A model generated the notes under the pieces. The model was not told the DNA's origin and ran no database searches. It saw only the letters and a program-made list of their open reading frames with translations. From Bdellovibrionales bacterium GWA1_52_35 (GTDB taxonomy: Bacteria > Bdellovibrionota > UBA1018), in assembly GCA_001769805.1 (NCBI GenBank), contig MEPO01000034.1, forward strand, positions 62,001-126,000: DNA of 64,000 nt, given 5' to 3'. Positions 1 to 7,408 of this stretch are shown here, one piece after another. Positions within the stretch are counted from its first letter, which is position 1. Every line of letters starts with the position of its first letter. The position numbers were made by a program, and so were the translations under genes.

Positions 1-316
1 CAATGCGGACCGTGTTGGCCTGGCCCGGGACTTCATAGGGGCTGATCAGGCTTACCTTGCTTTTGAAGGAGGAGGTGTCGATCTTCCGGGTCAGGGATTT
101 CGGGATCTGAGCGTCCGTGATTTCGATTACGAATTGCCGGTCGGGTTCATTGTTTTCCTGCTGCCAGCTCAGCGGACTGTCGCCCGTGATCGTAATAATA
201 TTCGGATCAGTCGTTCCGTTGAATTTGATGTCGGTGATCTTGGCCGGGGCAGCAAAAGCATTAGTCTGGGCAAGATAGACGACAAGACTTGCAGCTGCGA
301 TCAGATTGTTCTTCAT
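1..316 (-). CDS. pilQ: PilQ secretin, N-terminal part (cut by window edge)
   Basis: The 5' part of a gene that runs off the left edge; about 105 residues are visible. The start is the ATG at 316, three bases after the pilP stop, with a purine-rich GAAGGCGG before it. The product opens with a signal peptide (MKNNLIAAASLVVYLAQTNA, then FAAP), followed by a beta-rich stretch typical of an AMIN domain (KITDIKF, ITITGDSPLSW, DRQFVIEITDAQIP). AMIN domains bind peptidoglycan and form the N-terminus of type IV pilus secretins. PilQ is the outer-membrane channel through which the pilus emerges. The secretin domain lies outside the window, so the call rests on the AMIN region plus position as last gene of a pilMNOPQ run. 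Confidence 0.8.
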   Translation of the reverse strand, partial: MKNNLIAAASLVVYLAQTNAFAAPAKITDIKFNGTTDPNIITITGDSPLSWQQENNEPDRQFVIEITDAQIPKSLTRKIDTSSFKSKVSLISPYEVPGQANTVRI

Positions 317-319
317 GAA

Positions 320-871
320 CTACCGCCTTCTTTTTTTAAATATTTGGCCACTGTGTTCGGGGGCAATGCCGGGCATTTCTGAAACTGAGGAATCAGAGGG
401 TAGGGGACGTTCTGCACTGCGGTTCACCGGCAGGATCTCCGACGAGACGAGGTGCTCCTCTTTCTGGTTGCCTTCAGCGCGCATCTTGATTTCGGTGTCG
501 ATGTTCTCTTCCTGGCCCAGGAGATTGATTGTTTTCTCCCGGACGTAAACGGCTTCTGAAGTGATTCTCCGGACCAGGCCTCTCTTGAGCCCAAGCTTCA
601 TTCTCTCCGAAACAAAGAAGGTCTGGCCGTCGGGCGCCAGGAGCATGGCTTTCATTTTTTCGGGTCCGGTGAGCACTCCCACCAGTTTCAAGGTTTCCAC
701 CGCGTATTGCTCGAGCGCGTTCTTAGGTTCCAGGTTTTTCTGGACTTTTATCGAAGGCTTCTTGAACGGATCCCGAAGCGAGAGGATTTCATCCGGAATA
801 TCGATCACAATCGCCTGAACGGATGGTGCGCAAAGCAAGCTCATAAAAAGAGCGGACGTCAGAATTTTCAT
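320..871 (-). CDS. pilP: PilP, type IV pilus alignment subcomplex protein
   Basis: 183 residues, the usual size for PilP. An N-terminal signal peptide (hydrophobic residues 4-20, ending SVQA) is followed by the family hallmark DPFKKP near residue 34, a proline-rich linker and a beta domain (residues about 60-130, with LVGVLTGPEKMKAMLLAPDG). PilP joins the inner-membrane PilNO complex to the PilQ secretin in the periplasm. There is no convincing lipobox, so it may be a secreted rather than lipidated PilP. The C-terminus (about residues 130-183) is low-complexity and ends KKRRR. The start overlaps the pilO stop in an ATGA arrangement (868-871), which implies translational coupling. Confidence 0.88.
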   Translation of the reverse strand: MKILTSALFMSLLCAPSVQAIVIDIPDEILSLRDPFKKPSIKVQKNLEPKNALEQYAVETLKLVGVLTGPEKMKAMLLAPDGQTFFVSERMKLGLKRGLVRRITSEAVYVREKTINLLGQEENIDTEIKMRAEGNQKEEHLVSSEILPVNRSAERPLPSDSSVSEMPGIAPEHSGQIFKKRRR

Positions 872-1524
872 GCACCCCCCATATTTTGCCCGGCCGGGGT
901 GGGGCTGGGTGCCGATCCGGGAATCTTGCCCAGCTCATCCGCTTTTGAGCCCTGATAACGATAGGCCTTGATCTGCATGGTTCCTTGCAGCTCCACAATG
1001 CGTGCACTGGAACTGCCGGCAGGACTGATCTCGAAATTGTCTACCCGCACGACTTTTTGAAGGTTCGCTAGCCGGTCAAGTAGCACGACCAACTGCACGA
1101 AGGCTCCCCGGAACGCGAATTCAAAAGGCTGTTCAACGTAATATTCTTTTTTCGTGGGCTCCATCGGCCGGATGCTCACGACCGAGATGCCGACCCGGCG
1201 CGCTTCGGTTGTGGTCAGACGTGCAAATTCGGCGACATCAAGAGTCTCTGAAACAGAGGCCTTGAACGATTCCAGCTTCGTGGCGGCATTGCGCAGCTCC
1301 ACCCGGGTCGCTTCGAGATTTTTCAGGAATTCGTTCACTATCAGGATTTTGTCCTGAAGTTTAACATTCGTCTCCTTGATGGTCTTTGCTTCGGCGATCT
1401 TGGCCAGAAACGCAGAACCCGGATCGGTTTTGAATTCGTAAAAATCATAGCCGCACCAGGTGCAGAAAATGATGAGTACGGGAATCAGCGGGAGTTTGGA
1501 AATATTGTCTTTTATCCAATCCAT
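868..1524 (-). CDS. pilO: PilO, type IV pilus inner-membrane alignment protein
   Basis: 218 residues from the ATG at 1524 (MDWIKDNISK). This start is preferred over a longer in-frame extension because it sits directly after the pilN stop and places a single transmembrane helix (about residues 11-29) near the N-terminus, as in all PilO proteins. A coiled coil follows (about residues 40-90), then a ferredoxin-like periplasmic domain. The protein pairs with PilN to form the inner-membrane platform that connects PilM to PilP and PilQ. The C-terminal tail is rich in Ser, Pro and Gly. It lies in the pilMNOPQ unit with overlapping or abutting neighbours. Confidence 0.88.
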   Translation of the reverse strand: MDWIKDNISKLPLIPVLIIFCTWCGYDFYEFKTDPGSAFLAKIAEAKTIKETNVKLQDKILIVNEFLKNLEATRVELRNAATKLESFKASVSETLDVAEFARLTTTEARRVGISVVSIRPMEPTKKEYYVEQPFEFAFRGAFVQLVVLLDRLANLQKVVRVDNFEISPAGSSSARIVELQGTMQIKAYRYQGSKADELGKIPGSAPSPTPAGQNMGGA

Positions 1525-1525
1525 A

Positions 1526-2146
1526 TTATTGCCGTTGCTTGGCCCCCATTTCGAATGCCGCCACCTGGGCGCCGCTTTCATCCTTGACGGTCTGGCTCGA
1601 TTTCAAGGTGACTTCCATGAACGTGGCATTTTCCTGCAGGGCTTTGATCAAGTCGGAAATCTGGGTGAAATCGACGGCATTGCCTTTCAGAACAATCTCG
1701 CTGTCCTTGACGCGAAAGTCGGTCAACCAGGTCTCCGGGGGCAGGGCGCTAGAGAGTGTTTTGAGGATTTTGGAGGCTCCGGCCCGTTCGAGCGTCAGCT
1801 TGGTCATTACTTCAAGTTTGGTCCGGATCAGAGCCTGGGCGGCTTCAACCTCAAGTTTATCCTTTTCGTAATTTTTTATCTTCGCTGCTTCTCTTTCAAG
1901 TTCTTCCCGTTTTTTATGAAGTGAGTCGATGACGGTCTGCTGGTTCGTCAGCAGCTCCTCTTTTTTGAAATCGAGATAGCCCCAGGCCAGCGAGCCCACG
2001 ATCAGGACCAGCACCAGTTTTTTGATGACGGGGTCCCGGAGAAGTTCAGCGATTGAACCGAAATCCAGGTTGAGTTTCGCGCCGCTGCTCGCTTTGGCGT
2101 CCACTCCTGCGGGTTGTTTGCGGGTAGCGAGATTAATTTTAATCAT
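1526..2146 (-). CDS. pilN: PilN, type IV pilus inner-membrane alignment protein
   Basis: 206 residues. The short cytoplasmic N-terminus begins MIKINLATRK, matching the INLLP-type motif that docks PilN into the cleft of PilM. It is followed by a linker, one transmembrane segment (about residues 43-60, KLVLVLIVGSLAWGYLDF), a long coiled coil (about 65-110) and a periplasmic domain with the ETWLTDF stretch common in PilN. The predicted role is to couple cytoplasmic PilM to PilO and PilP. The start codon overlaps the pilM stop by four bases. The N-terminal linker before the membrane helix (residues 11-38) is somewhat longer than in pseudomonad PilN. Confidence 0.9.
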   Translation of the reverse strand: MIKINLATRKQPAGVDAKASSGAKLNLDFGSIAELLRDPVIKKLVLVLIVGSLAWGYLDFKKEELLTNQQTVIDSLHKKREELEREAAKIKNYEKDKLEVEAAQALIRTKLEVMTKLTLERAGASKILKTLSSALPPETWLTDFRVKDSEIVLKGNAVDFTQISDLIKALQENATFMEVTLKSSQTVKDESGAQVAAFEMGAKQRQ

Positions 2147-3240
2147 TGCTGTCCCGCCCGGAGGGCCAGCCCGATTGGAATCGCCGCAATCGGTGCGATG
2201 GCATTCAGGTATTCCTGGGAAAAAATTGCGGGATCATAGGAGATCGAATTGAATGGATTGATGATCTGGGTGGGAAGATGAATCATATCCTCAATCACCT
2301 TGGAAATGCCCGGTATTTTGGCGCTTCCGCCCGCCAGAAGCACGTAAGAAACGGGCGCTCCGGAAGACGAGGCATTGTAGAAGTCAATGCCTCTGCGAAT
2401 CTCGGTTGCGAGATTGTCAGCCATGACGTGCATCAGCTCGCCAATTTCCTGCGGCATGGGTCCGCCCTGACCACCCATTTTGAGAGTCTCAGCATCGGCA
2501 TAAGAAAGACTCATCTGCTTCTGGATTTCTGCGGTGACATTGCGGCCGCCAATTGCAGAATCTTTCGTGTAAATCGGAATTCCGCCATGAACGATGACAA
2601 GTTTGAGGGAGCTGGATCCGATGTCCACGATCGCCACGGCTTCATTCGGATTTGAAGGGTAATTCGCTTCGAACACGTTTTGGAGTGCAAAGAAATCAAC
2701 ATCGACCACTTTTGATTTGAGGCCGGCATCTTCAATGCTGTTGATGTAGGAATCCAATACGGATTTTTTCACGGCGACCAGGAGAACGTCTGTCTTGTTG
2801 TCCTTGCCACGCGAGAGCATCTGGAAGTCCATAATCACTTCAGAAACATCAAAGGGGAGATATTGTTCAGCTTCCCAGAAAACCTGGCCTTCCAGATCCT
2901 TCAACTTGGGAACATCCAGGGACATTCTCTTGATGATCATGGATGTTCCGGAAAGCGCGGTACAGACATTCTTGCTGCCGAGTTTGATCTGGCTGATCAG
3001 CGTGCGAATATGGTCACTTACGGCGACGGAGTTGACGATTTCACGGTTCACAATCACATCTTCAGGTAACTGCACAATTCCGAAATGAAGAAGGCGCCAG
3101 CTTTTGCCTGTTTTTTTGAGTTCCACGAGTTTGATGGAGGACGAGCCAATGCTCAGACCCACGGCCGAGCCGCCTCCGAACGAGAGAAGATCTGAAATAT
3201 TTGAGAAATGCTGGGCTAAACCCAGCGATGTCCCCGCCAT
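2143..3240 (-). CDS. pilM: PilM, actin-like type IV pilus assembly ATPase
   Basis: 365 residues. The actin/FtsA-like fold is evident from VGLSIGSSSIKLVEL (first phosphate loop, about residues 28-42), VAIVDIGSSSLKLVIV (second phosphate loop, about 202-217) and YVLLAGGSAKIPGI (adenosine motif, about 304-317). PilM is the cytoplasmic member of the PilMNOP alignment complex and binds the N-terminus of PilN. AGGAG lies about nine bases upstream of the ATG. A 71-base gap upstream of the start holds a promoter candidate, so pilM may begin a subunit of the larger pilus operon. Confidence 0.93.
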   Translation of the reverse strand: MAGTSLGLAQHFSNISDLLSFGGGSAVGLSIGSSSIKLVELKKTGKSWRLLHFGIVQLPEDVIVNREIVNSVAVSDHIRTLISQIKLGSKNVCTALSGTSMIIKRMSLDVPKLKDLEGQVFWEAEQYLPFDVSEVIMDFQMLSRGKDNKTDVLLVAVKKSVLDSYINSIEDAGLKSKVVDVDFFALQNVFEANYPSNPNEAVAIVDIGSSSLKLVIVHGGIPIYTKDSAIGGRNVTAEIQKQMSLSYADAETLKMGGQGGPMPQEIGELMHVMADNLATEIRRGIDFYNASSSGAPVSYVLLAGGSAKIPGISKVIEDMIHLPTQIINPFNSISYDPAIFSQEYLNAIAPIAAIPIGLALRAGQQ

Positions 3241-3273
3241 GGAACGTCGCTCCTATCCTAAATTATCTTAATA

Positions 3274-3302
3274 ATTTTGGCTTATCTGTTGAAAAAGGTC
3301 AA
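3274..3302 (-). promoter_or_regulatory. Candidate sigma-70 promoter for pilMNOPQ
   Basis: On the minus strand, TTGACC (3302-3297), a 17-base spacer and CAAAAT (3279-3274), upstream of the pilM start at 3240. This is the only sizeable gap inside the pilus cluster. It fits the consensus at five of six and four of six positions. It was found by eye, and no transcript evidence is available. Confidence 0.4.
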
Positions 3303-3311
3303 CCTTCGTTC

Positions 3312-3917
3312 CTAATCGAAAGAAATTTCTGCCGAGCTGCCCTTCATCTGCAGAATTGAAATCCGATCGAGACGTTGCTCCAGAAGATCCTGGGTCGGAA
3401 TGATCGCAAAGCCGACCGGAGCACCTGAAAGCGACTCTTTCGAATTTCCTAAAAGCGGATCATAGCAGAACTCCTGAGCCAGGTCTGAAAGGCCCAGGGA
3501 ATCACCTTGCTGGGGGGTCAAAAGGGAAAGCTCGCTTGCCTGAATCGCTTTTGTTTCGGTAACTGCGACTTCGGGAACTCCAGCCAGACAACTCGGCAGC
3601 TCTTCAATCTGGTAACGCAGAGTGCCGTCACCGCTGAAGCGGATCCGAAAGGCTTTGTGCTTGAGCGCCGCCGCCACCTTAAGTCCGCTGATCTGGTGCG
3701 CGAGCTCATTGACCGCCTTTAAAGAGGCACGTTTGGGTTGCTGCTCTGAAAGAATAGGAATCGAGAAAAGAACGAAGAAGAGAACGAGGGTCGCCAGGAT
3801 CCAGAGGCGCTGCCGCAGCTTGATCTTGTGTTCAAGTTTTTCCCAAAGCTCGTAATGATCCCATTCGCTTTTGGACCAGCGTTCTTCGGCTATGTCTGTG
3901 TCATAAATTGGAACCAT
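3312..3917 (-). CDS. Uncharacterised single-span membrane protein between pilD and pilM
   Basis: 201 residues of unknown family. A charged cytoplasmic N-terminus (residues 1-38, rich in E, W and K) leads into one strong transmembrane helix (about 39-56, LWILATLVLFFVLFSIPI), then an extracytoplasmic region of about 145 residues with two cysteines (in SCLAG and FCYDP) that could form a disulfide. The ATG at 3917 overlaps the 3' end of pilD by 28 bases, so the two are likely co-translated. Location inside the pilus cluster, between pilD and pilM, suggests a lineage-specific pilus assembly factor. That function is inferred from position only; no catalytic motif is visible. Confidence 0.7.
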   Translation of the reverse strand: MVPIYDTDIAEERWSKSEWDHYELWEKLEHKIKLRQRLWILATLVLFFVLFSIPILSEQQPKRASLKAVNELAHQISGLKVAAALKHKAFRIRFSGDGTLRYQIEELPSCLAGVPEVAVTETKAIQASELSLLTPQQGDSLGLSDLAQEFCYDPLLGNSKESLSGAPVGFAIIPTQDLLEQRLDRISILQMKGSSAEISFD

Positions 3918-4678
3918 AAAATATCGCCCAGAAGATAATAATACAATCCACCAATCACCAGAAAGGGTCCATAGGGGATTGAGGTTTTCATGATTTCTTT
4001 CTCGCCTTTGGCAAGAGCCCAGCCGATGCCTACCAGACTGCCCAGTACGGAGCTGATCAGGATGCTGGCAATGACTCCCTGAGGACCGAGAAACGCCCCC
4101 AACATTCCGAGCAGCTTGATATCCCCTCCCCCCATTCCCATGCGGCCGGTGAATTTCTCATATACCCAAGCCAAGAGGTAAAAACTGCCGAAACCCAAAG
4201 CTGCCCCGGAAATTGAAACAACCCAGAAGCCCGACGGCATCAGAAAAGAGGTCAGAAGTCCGAGCGCCATCCCCCCGAGACTCAGGACGTCAGGAATGAT
4301 CCGGTGTTCGAGATCGATGAAAGTAATCGCCACCAGGATCGCCAGAAAGGGCCAATCCCGAACAAAAAGGAGCGGCGACCAGCCAAAGCGGACGTGCGCC
4401 GCCAGAAAAAGGAGCATCGTCAGAAGTTCAATAACGGGATAGCGGGCTGATATCGGTTTACCGCAGTTCCGGCATTTACCCCTGAGGAGCAGAAAGCTCA
4501 GGACCGGAATATTGTCATACCAGTGAATGAGTGCTTCGCATTCAGGACAGCGGCTTCGCGGACGCACGACTGAGAGGTCATGAGGCAGGCGAACCACGAG
4601 TACATTCACGAAACTCCCGATTAAAAGTCCGCTAAGCACTGTCGCAAGATACAGAAACCAGGTGGGATAGAGTTGCAT
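3890..4678 (-). CDS. pilD: Type IV prepilin peptidase / N-methyltransferase
   Basis: 262 residues from the ATG at 4678, which overlaps the stop of the upstream permease gene by one base. This start puts the first membrane helix right at the N-terminus (MQLYPTWFLYLATVLSGLLI). The four-cysteine cytoplasmic zinc motif is present (CPEC ... CRNC, about residues 43-72). The two catalytic aspartates of this aspartyl protease family sit in FIDLEHRIIPD and GMGGGDIKLLG. Six to eight membrane segments are predicted. The enzyme removes the leader from prepilins and pseudopilins and methylates the new N-terminus. All residues expected for both activities appear present. Confidence 0.93.
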   Translation of the reverse strand: MQLYPTWFLYLATVLSGLLIGSFVNVLVVRLPHDLSVVRPRSRCPECEALIHWYDNIPVLSFLLLRGKCRNCGKPISARYPVIELLTMLLFLAAHVRFGWSPLLFVRDWPFLAILVAITFIDLEHRIIPDVLSLGGMALGLLTSFLMPSGFWVVSISGAALGFGSFYLLAWVYEKFTGRMGMGGGDIKLLGMLGAFLGPQGVIASILISSVLGSLVGIGWALAKGEKEIMKTSIPYGPFLVIGGLYYYLLGDILWFQFMTQT

Positions 4679-5454
4679 CAGACCTCTTTTACCCGGATCA
4701 GAAGACTTGCGAGAAATAAAAACAAGGTCGAAACGATAATTCCGTAAATGACCCCGGCGCTGATCAGTCCGAGGGACGGGGGGAGCCCATACGTCACGGA
4801 GAGCCCCAGGTTGAAGTGCTCCAGATTGGGCATCAGTGCCGAAATGAAATTCAGAATCGCGCTGAAACCCGGAGATTTCGAGTGAGTTGCGAGCAGGCGA
4901 AGTTCGGAAATATTGTTTCCGATCAGATAAATGCCTACCGTGAACATGAACGTCAGGGAGCTGGTGCAAAAAGTCGAAAAAAACAGGGAGATGCTGGCCA
5001 GCACAAGTCCCTGAAGCAGCCCGAAAGCCAGGGCCCAGCCCAAAATCGGGGAGAGCATCTGCGAGAAATTATCAGCAGTGAGGCTCAGAATGAAAAGAAA
5101 CGAGGTGACGAGCATGAACCAGTTGACCAGCAGAACCAGACCCAGACCGACGTATTTCCCTAAAAGGAACTGCGCCCGCGAAATGGGGTGCGACAAGGCT
5201 ACGTAAGCGGTTCGTCTTTCGAATTCCCGGTTCAGAAGAGAGGAGCCTGTCAAAGAAGCGATCAGTGCACACGAAATGCTGAGCGCCGCCACTCCGAAAT
5301 CCACCACGATTCGTTCCGGGTGCGCAAAAGTCATCTGGGCGGCCAGAAAGCCCATGCCCAGAATAATAACGGCAAAAAATATGATATTATAGAGGATCTT
5401 GTCGCGAATGATCTCGAGAAAAGTCACCCAGCTGATGGCCCGTATCGCTCTCAC
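4678..5454 (-). CDS. pilI: ABC transporter permease of the pilus cluster (PilI position)
   Basis: 258 residues with about six transmembrane helices in the arrangement of ABC-2 type permeases (first helix about 20-40, then a loop with LNREFERRTAYVALSHPISR typical of NosY/GldF-like permeases). It overlaps the ATPase gene upstream and pilD downstream, so the pair is embedded in the pilus operon. In Myxococcus xanthus an ABC ATPase (PilH) and a membrane protein (PilI) occupy the same place, and loss of PilH abolishes piliation. The substrate of that transporter is not known to me. The symbol is assigned by synteny plus fold. Confidence 0.75.
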   Translation of the reverse strand: MRAIRAISWVTFLEIIRDKILYNIIFFAVIILGMGFLAAQMTFAHPERIVVDFGVAALSISCALIASLTGSSLLNREFERRTAYVALSHPISRAQFLLGKYVGLGLVLLVNWFMLVTSFLFILSLTADNFSQMLSPILGWALAFGLLQGLVLASISLFFSTFCTSSLTFMFTVGIYLIGNNISELRLLATHSKSPGFSAILNFISALMPNLEHFNLGLSVTYGLPPSLGLISAGVIYGIIVSTLFLFLASLLIRVKEV

Positions 5455-6431
5455 GTGCGACCCTCTTTCTGAAACAGCGCCTCAAGTGAAGGCCGAACGG
5501 GAAGTACCCAGAGAATTTCCGCGCGATTGTCCAGGAGCGCGCGAATCACCGGCTGCAGTGCCGCTGTGCCAGCCACAAACCCGCGGTAGCCTTCCGGGAT
5601 CTGACTGTCGAATTCAAAGCCGGGAATCGAATTTGCCAGAAGCCGGGCCTGATCCACTCCAGAGCCGGAAAAGGCGACTTCCGTCCGGGAACTCTCGGCA
5701 CCGGAAATATGTTTGCTGCTGAGTACTTCTGCGATCGTGCCGCAGCCGATAACCTTCCCGCTCTCAATGAGCCCGACTTGCGTGCAGATTGCTTCCACAT
5801 CCGGAATCACATGTGAGCTGAAGAAAATGGTTTTGCCTCTTCTGGCCAGCCGGACCAGCAACTCCCGGACTTCCTTGCGACCGATGGGATCGAGACCGCT
5901 CATGGGTTCATCGAGGACCAGCAGCTCCGGGTCATGAAGCAGGGCCTGCGCAATCCCGATGCGTTGGAGCATACCCTTGGAATAACGCTTGAGTTCCAGG
6001 TGGCGCGGCATTTTGCGGCCCGCTCTTACTGAATTTTCGCCCAAGCCGACCTCTTCCAGGACAATCGGAATCCGGGCATTGATCTCCGGCCGGCCCATTC
6101 CGGAAAGGGCTCCGAAATAGTGGAGCATTCCTTCGCCGGTCAGGTGTTCGTGGAAATAAGGGCGTTCGGGCAGATAGCCGATCAGAGCTCTGGCCTCGCG
6201 GAGTGCGGCGTCTTTGCCGCTGATTTTCACAGTTCCTGTCACCGGCTTTCGCAAGCCTGCAATCAGATGAATCAGCGTGGTTTTGCCGGCTCCGTTCGCA
6301 CCCAGGAATCCGAAAATCTGACCGCGGGGCACTTGGAGATCAATCTGGTGCAGGATCTGAGCTTTCTTGAGCCAGAAGCCGGTACGGAAGGCTTGATCGA
6401 CCTTGATGATTTCAATCATGGGTGTGGGCAT
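5451..6431 (-). CDS. pilH: ABC transporter ATP-binding protein of the pilus cluster (PilH position)
   Basis: 326 residues from the ATG at 6431, chosen because GGAGG (6437-6441) lies five bases upstream. Walker A is GANGAGKTT, the signature-like stretch is YSKGMLQRIGIAQALLHDP, Walker B is LLVLDEP followed by MSGLDPIGR, and the switch histidine is in FFSSHVIPDVE. The C-terminal 90 residues form the accessory domain seen in CcmA/NatA-type ATPases. It pairs with the downstream permease, with overlapping stop and start. In M. xanthus the syntenic PilH is required for pilus biogenesis. ATPase identity is certain; the pilus role rests on synteny. Confidence 0.85.
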   Translation of the reverse strand: MPTPMIEIIKVDQAFRTGFWLKKAQILHQIDLQVPRGQIFGFLGANGAGKTTLIHLIAGLRKPVTGTVKISGKDAALREARALIGYLPERPYFHEHLTGEGMLHYFGALSGMGRPEINARIPIVLEEVGLGENSVRAGRKMPRHLELKRYSKGMLQRIGIAQALLHDPELLVLDEPMSGLDPIGRKEVRELLVRLARRGKTIFFSSHVIPDVEAICTQVGLIESGKVIGCGTIAEVLSSKHISGAESSRTEVAFSGSGVDQARLLANSIPGFEFDSQIPEGYRGFVAGTAALQPVIRALLDNRAEILWVLPVRPSLEALFQKEGRT

Positions 6432-6466
6432 CGGTGCCTCCAATTTAAGTCATCCTTCCGTTGAGG

Positions 6467-7408
6467 TCAATCAGTGTGACCCATGCCGAAGACGGTCATG
6501 CGGGGTGTCGTTGAATCGATCATGCCATTTTCGTCAATGAAGAGATCGCCACCGAGCGGGTCTTGACCGGTGATTCCCTGCTGTTCGCGGAACCGGGGCC
6601 AGTGCTGGCTGGCCGCGCTGGCCGGCAGTTTCCGGTTTCGCAGGTCGGCCGTGAATTTGTCGTTCAACTCGCGAAGAAAATAGGAGAGTTCCAGGGCCTC
6701 ATGCTTTTTGACCAGCTCGGCTTTACTGGTCTCATTCGGGGCATTCGAAATCATAAATTTCAAAAGTCTCAGCCCCACTTCGAATTCCCCGTTTCGTTTT
6801 CTGAACCGCTCGGCCAGAGACGAGAGGTAGGGAGGAGCGCCGGGAATCTGCGAAGCAAGAATGAAGGAGTCGGCGGCAGCCGGCAGATTCTGAAGTTCGA
6901 AGAGCTGGACGTAGGCCGAGAGGAGCGGAATTTTCCATTGATTCGGCCAATACCGTTCACGGAAACTTTCTGGATAGGTGGGCAAAGTTTTAGTTCGGAA
7001 CTCCTCGGCGCGCTCAAGCAAATGAAGGGCTCCCGCGCCGTCCCTGCGGATCACGGCCAGTAAATTTGCACTTGCATAATAAGCAGTGAAGAAGGCGTTG
7101 TCGAGCCGGGTCAATAAATCAAAATTATAAAAAAGGGGAGGATGGGATCCCGCTGCGACTGGTGTGACCGTCGGGTCTACCAGGCAGAGCAGCCAGAGCC
7201 AGTCCACGGTGATGGGCAAGTGCCCGAGTGAAAGAATCTTGAAAAGCTTGGGATCGGCATTCTTCCGGTCCACCGACAGTTCAGAAGGTAATTCGATGCT
7301 CACGGGAGCGTTCATACGCAGATATGTGTTGAGCTGTATCTGCAACCCGAGCAGACCGAAAAGCGGGACTAAAATCCAGAGTTGCCTATTCAGTATCTTC
7401 CGAACCAT
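6467..7408 (-). CDS. Membrane-anchored protein in the PilG position of the pilus cluster
   Basis: 313 residues from the ATG at 7408; a longer TTG start at 7426 has no ribosome site. One N-terminal transmembrane helix (about residues 8-26) anchors a roughly 280-residue extracytoplasmic domain that looks helical and TPR-like (AYYASANLLA, ALHLLERAEEF, PAAADSFILASQIPG). The C-terminus has a conspicuous Gly/Asp-rich ending: QDPLGGDLFIDENGMIDSTT, then PRMTVFGMGHTD. It lies between the pilR-like gene and the ABC ATPase, where M. xanthus has pilG, a gene needed for pilus assembly but without a known biochemical role. I infer the same role from position; sequence similarity to PilG could not be tested. 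Confidence 0.6.
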   Translation of the reverse strand: MVRKILNRQLWILVPLFGLLGLQIQLNTYLRMNAPVSIELPSELSVDRKNADPKLFKILSLGHLPITVDWLWLLCLVDPTVTPVAAGSHPPLFYNFDLLTRLDNAFFTAYYASANLLAVIRRDGAGALHLLERAEEFRTKTLPTYPESFRERYWPNQWKIPLLSAYVQLFELQNLPAAADSFILASQIPGAPPYLSSLAERFRKRNGEFEVGLRLLKFMISNAPNETSKAELVKKHEALELSYFLRELNDKFTADLRNRKLPASAASQHWPRFREQQGITGQDPLGGDLFIDENGMIDSTTPRMTVFGMGHTD

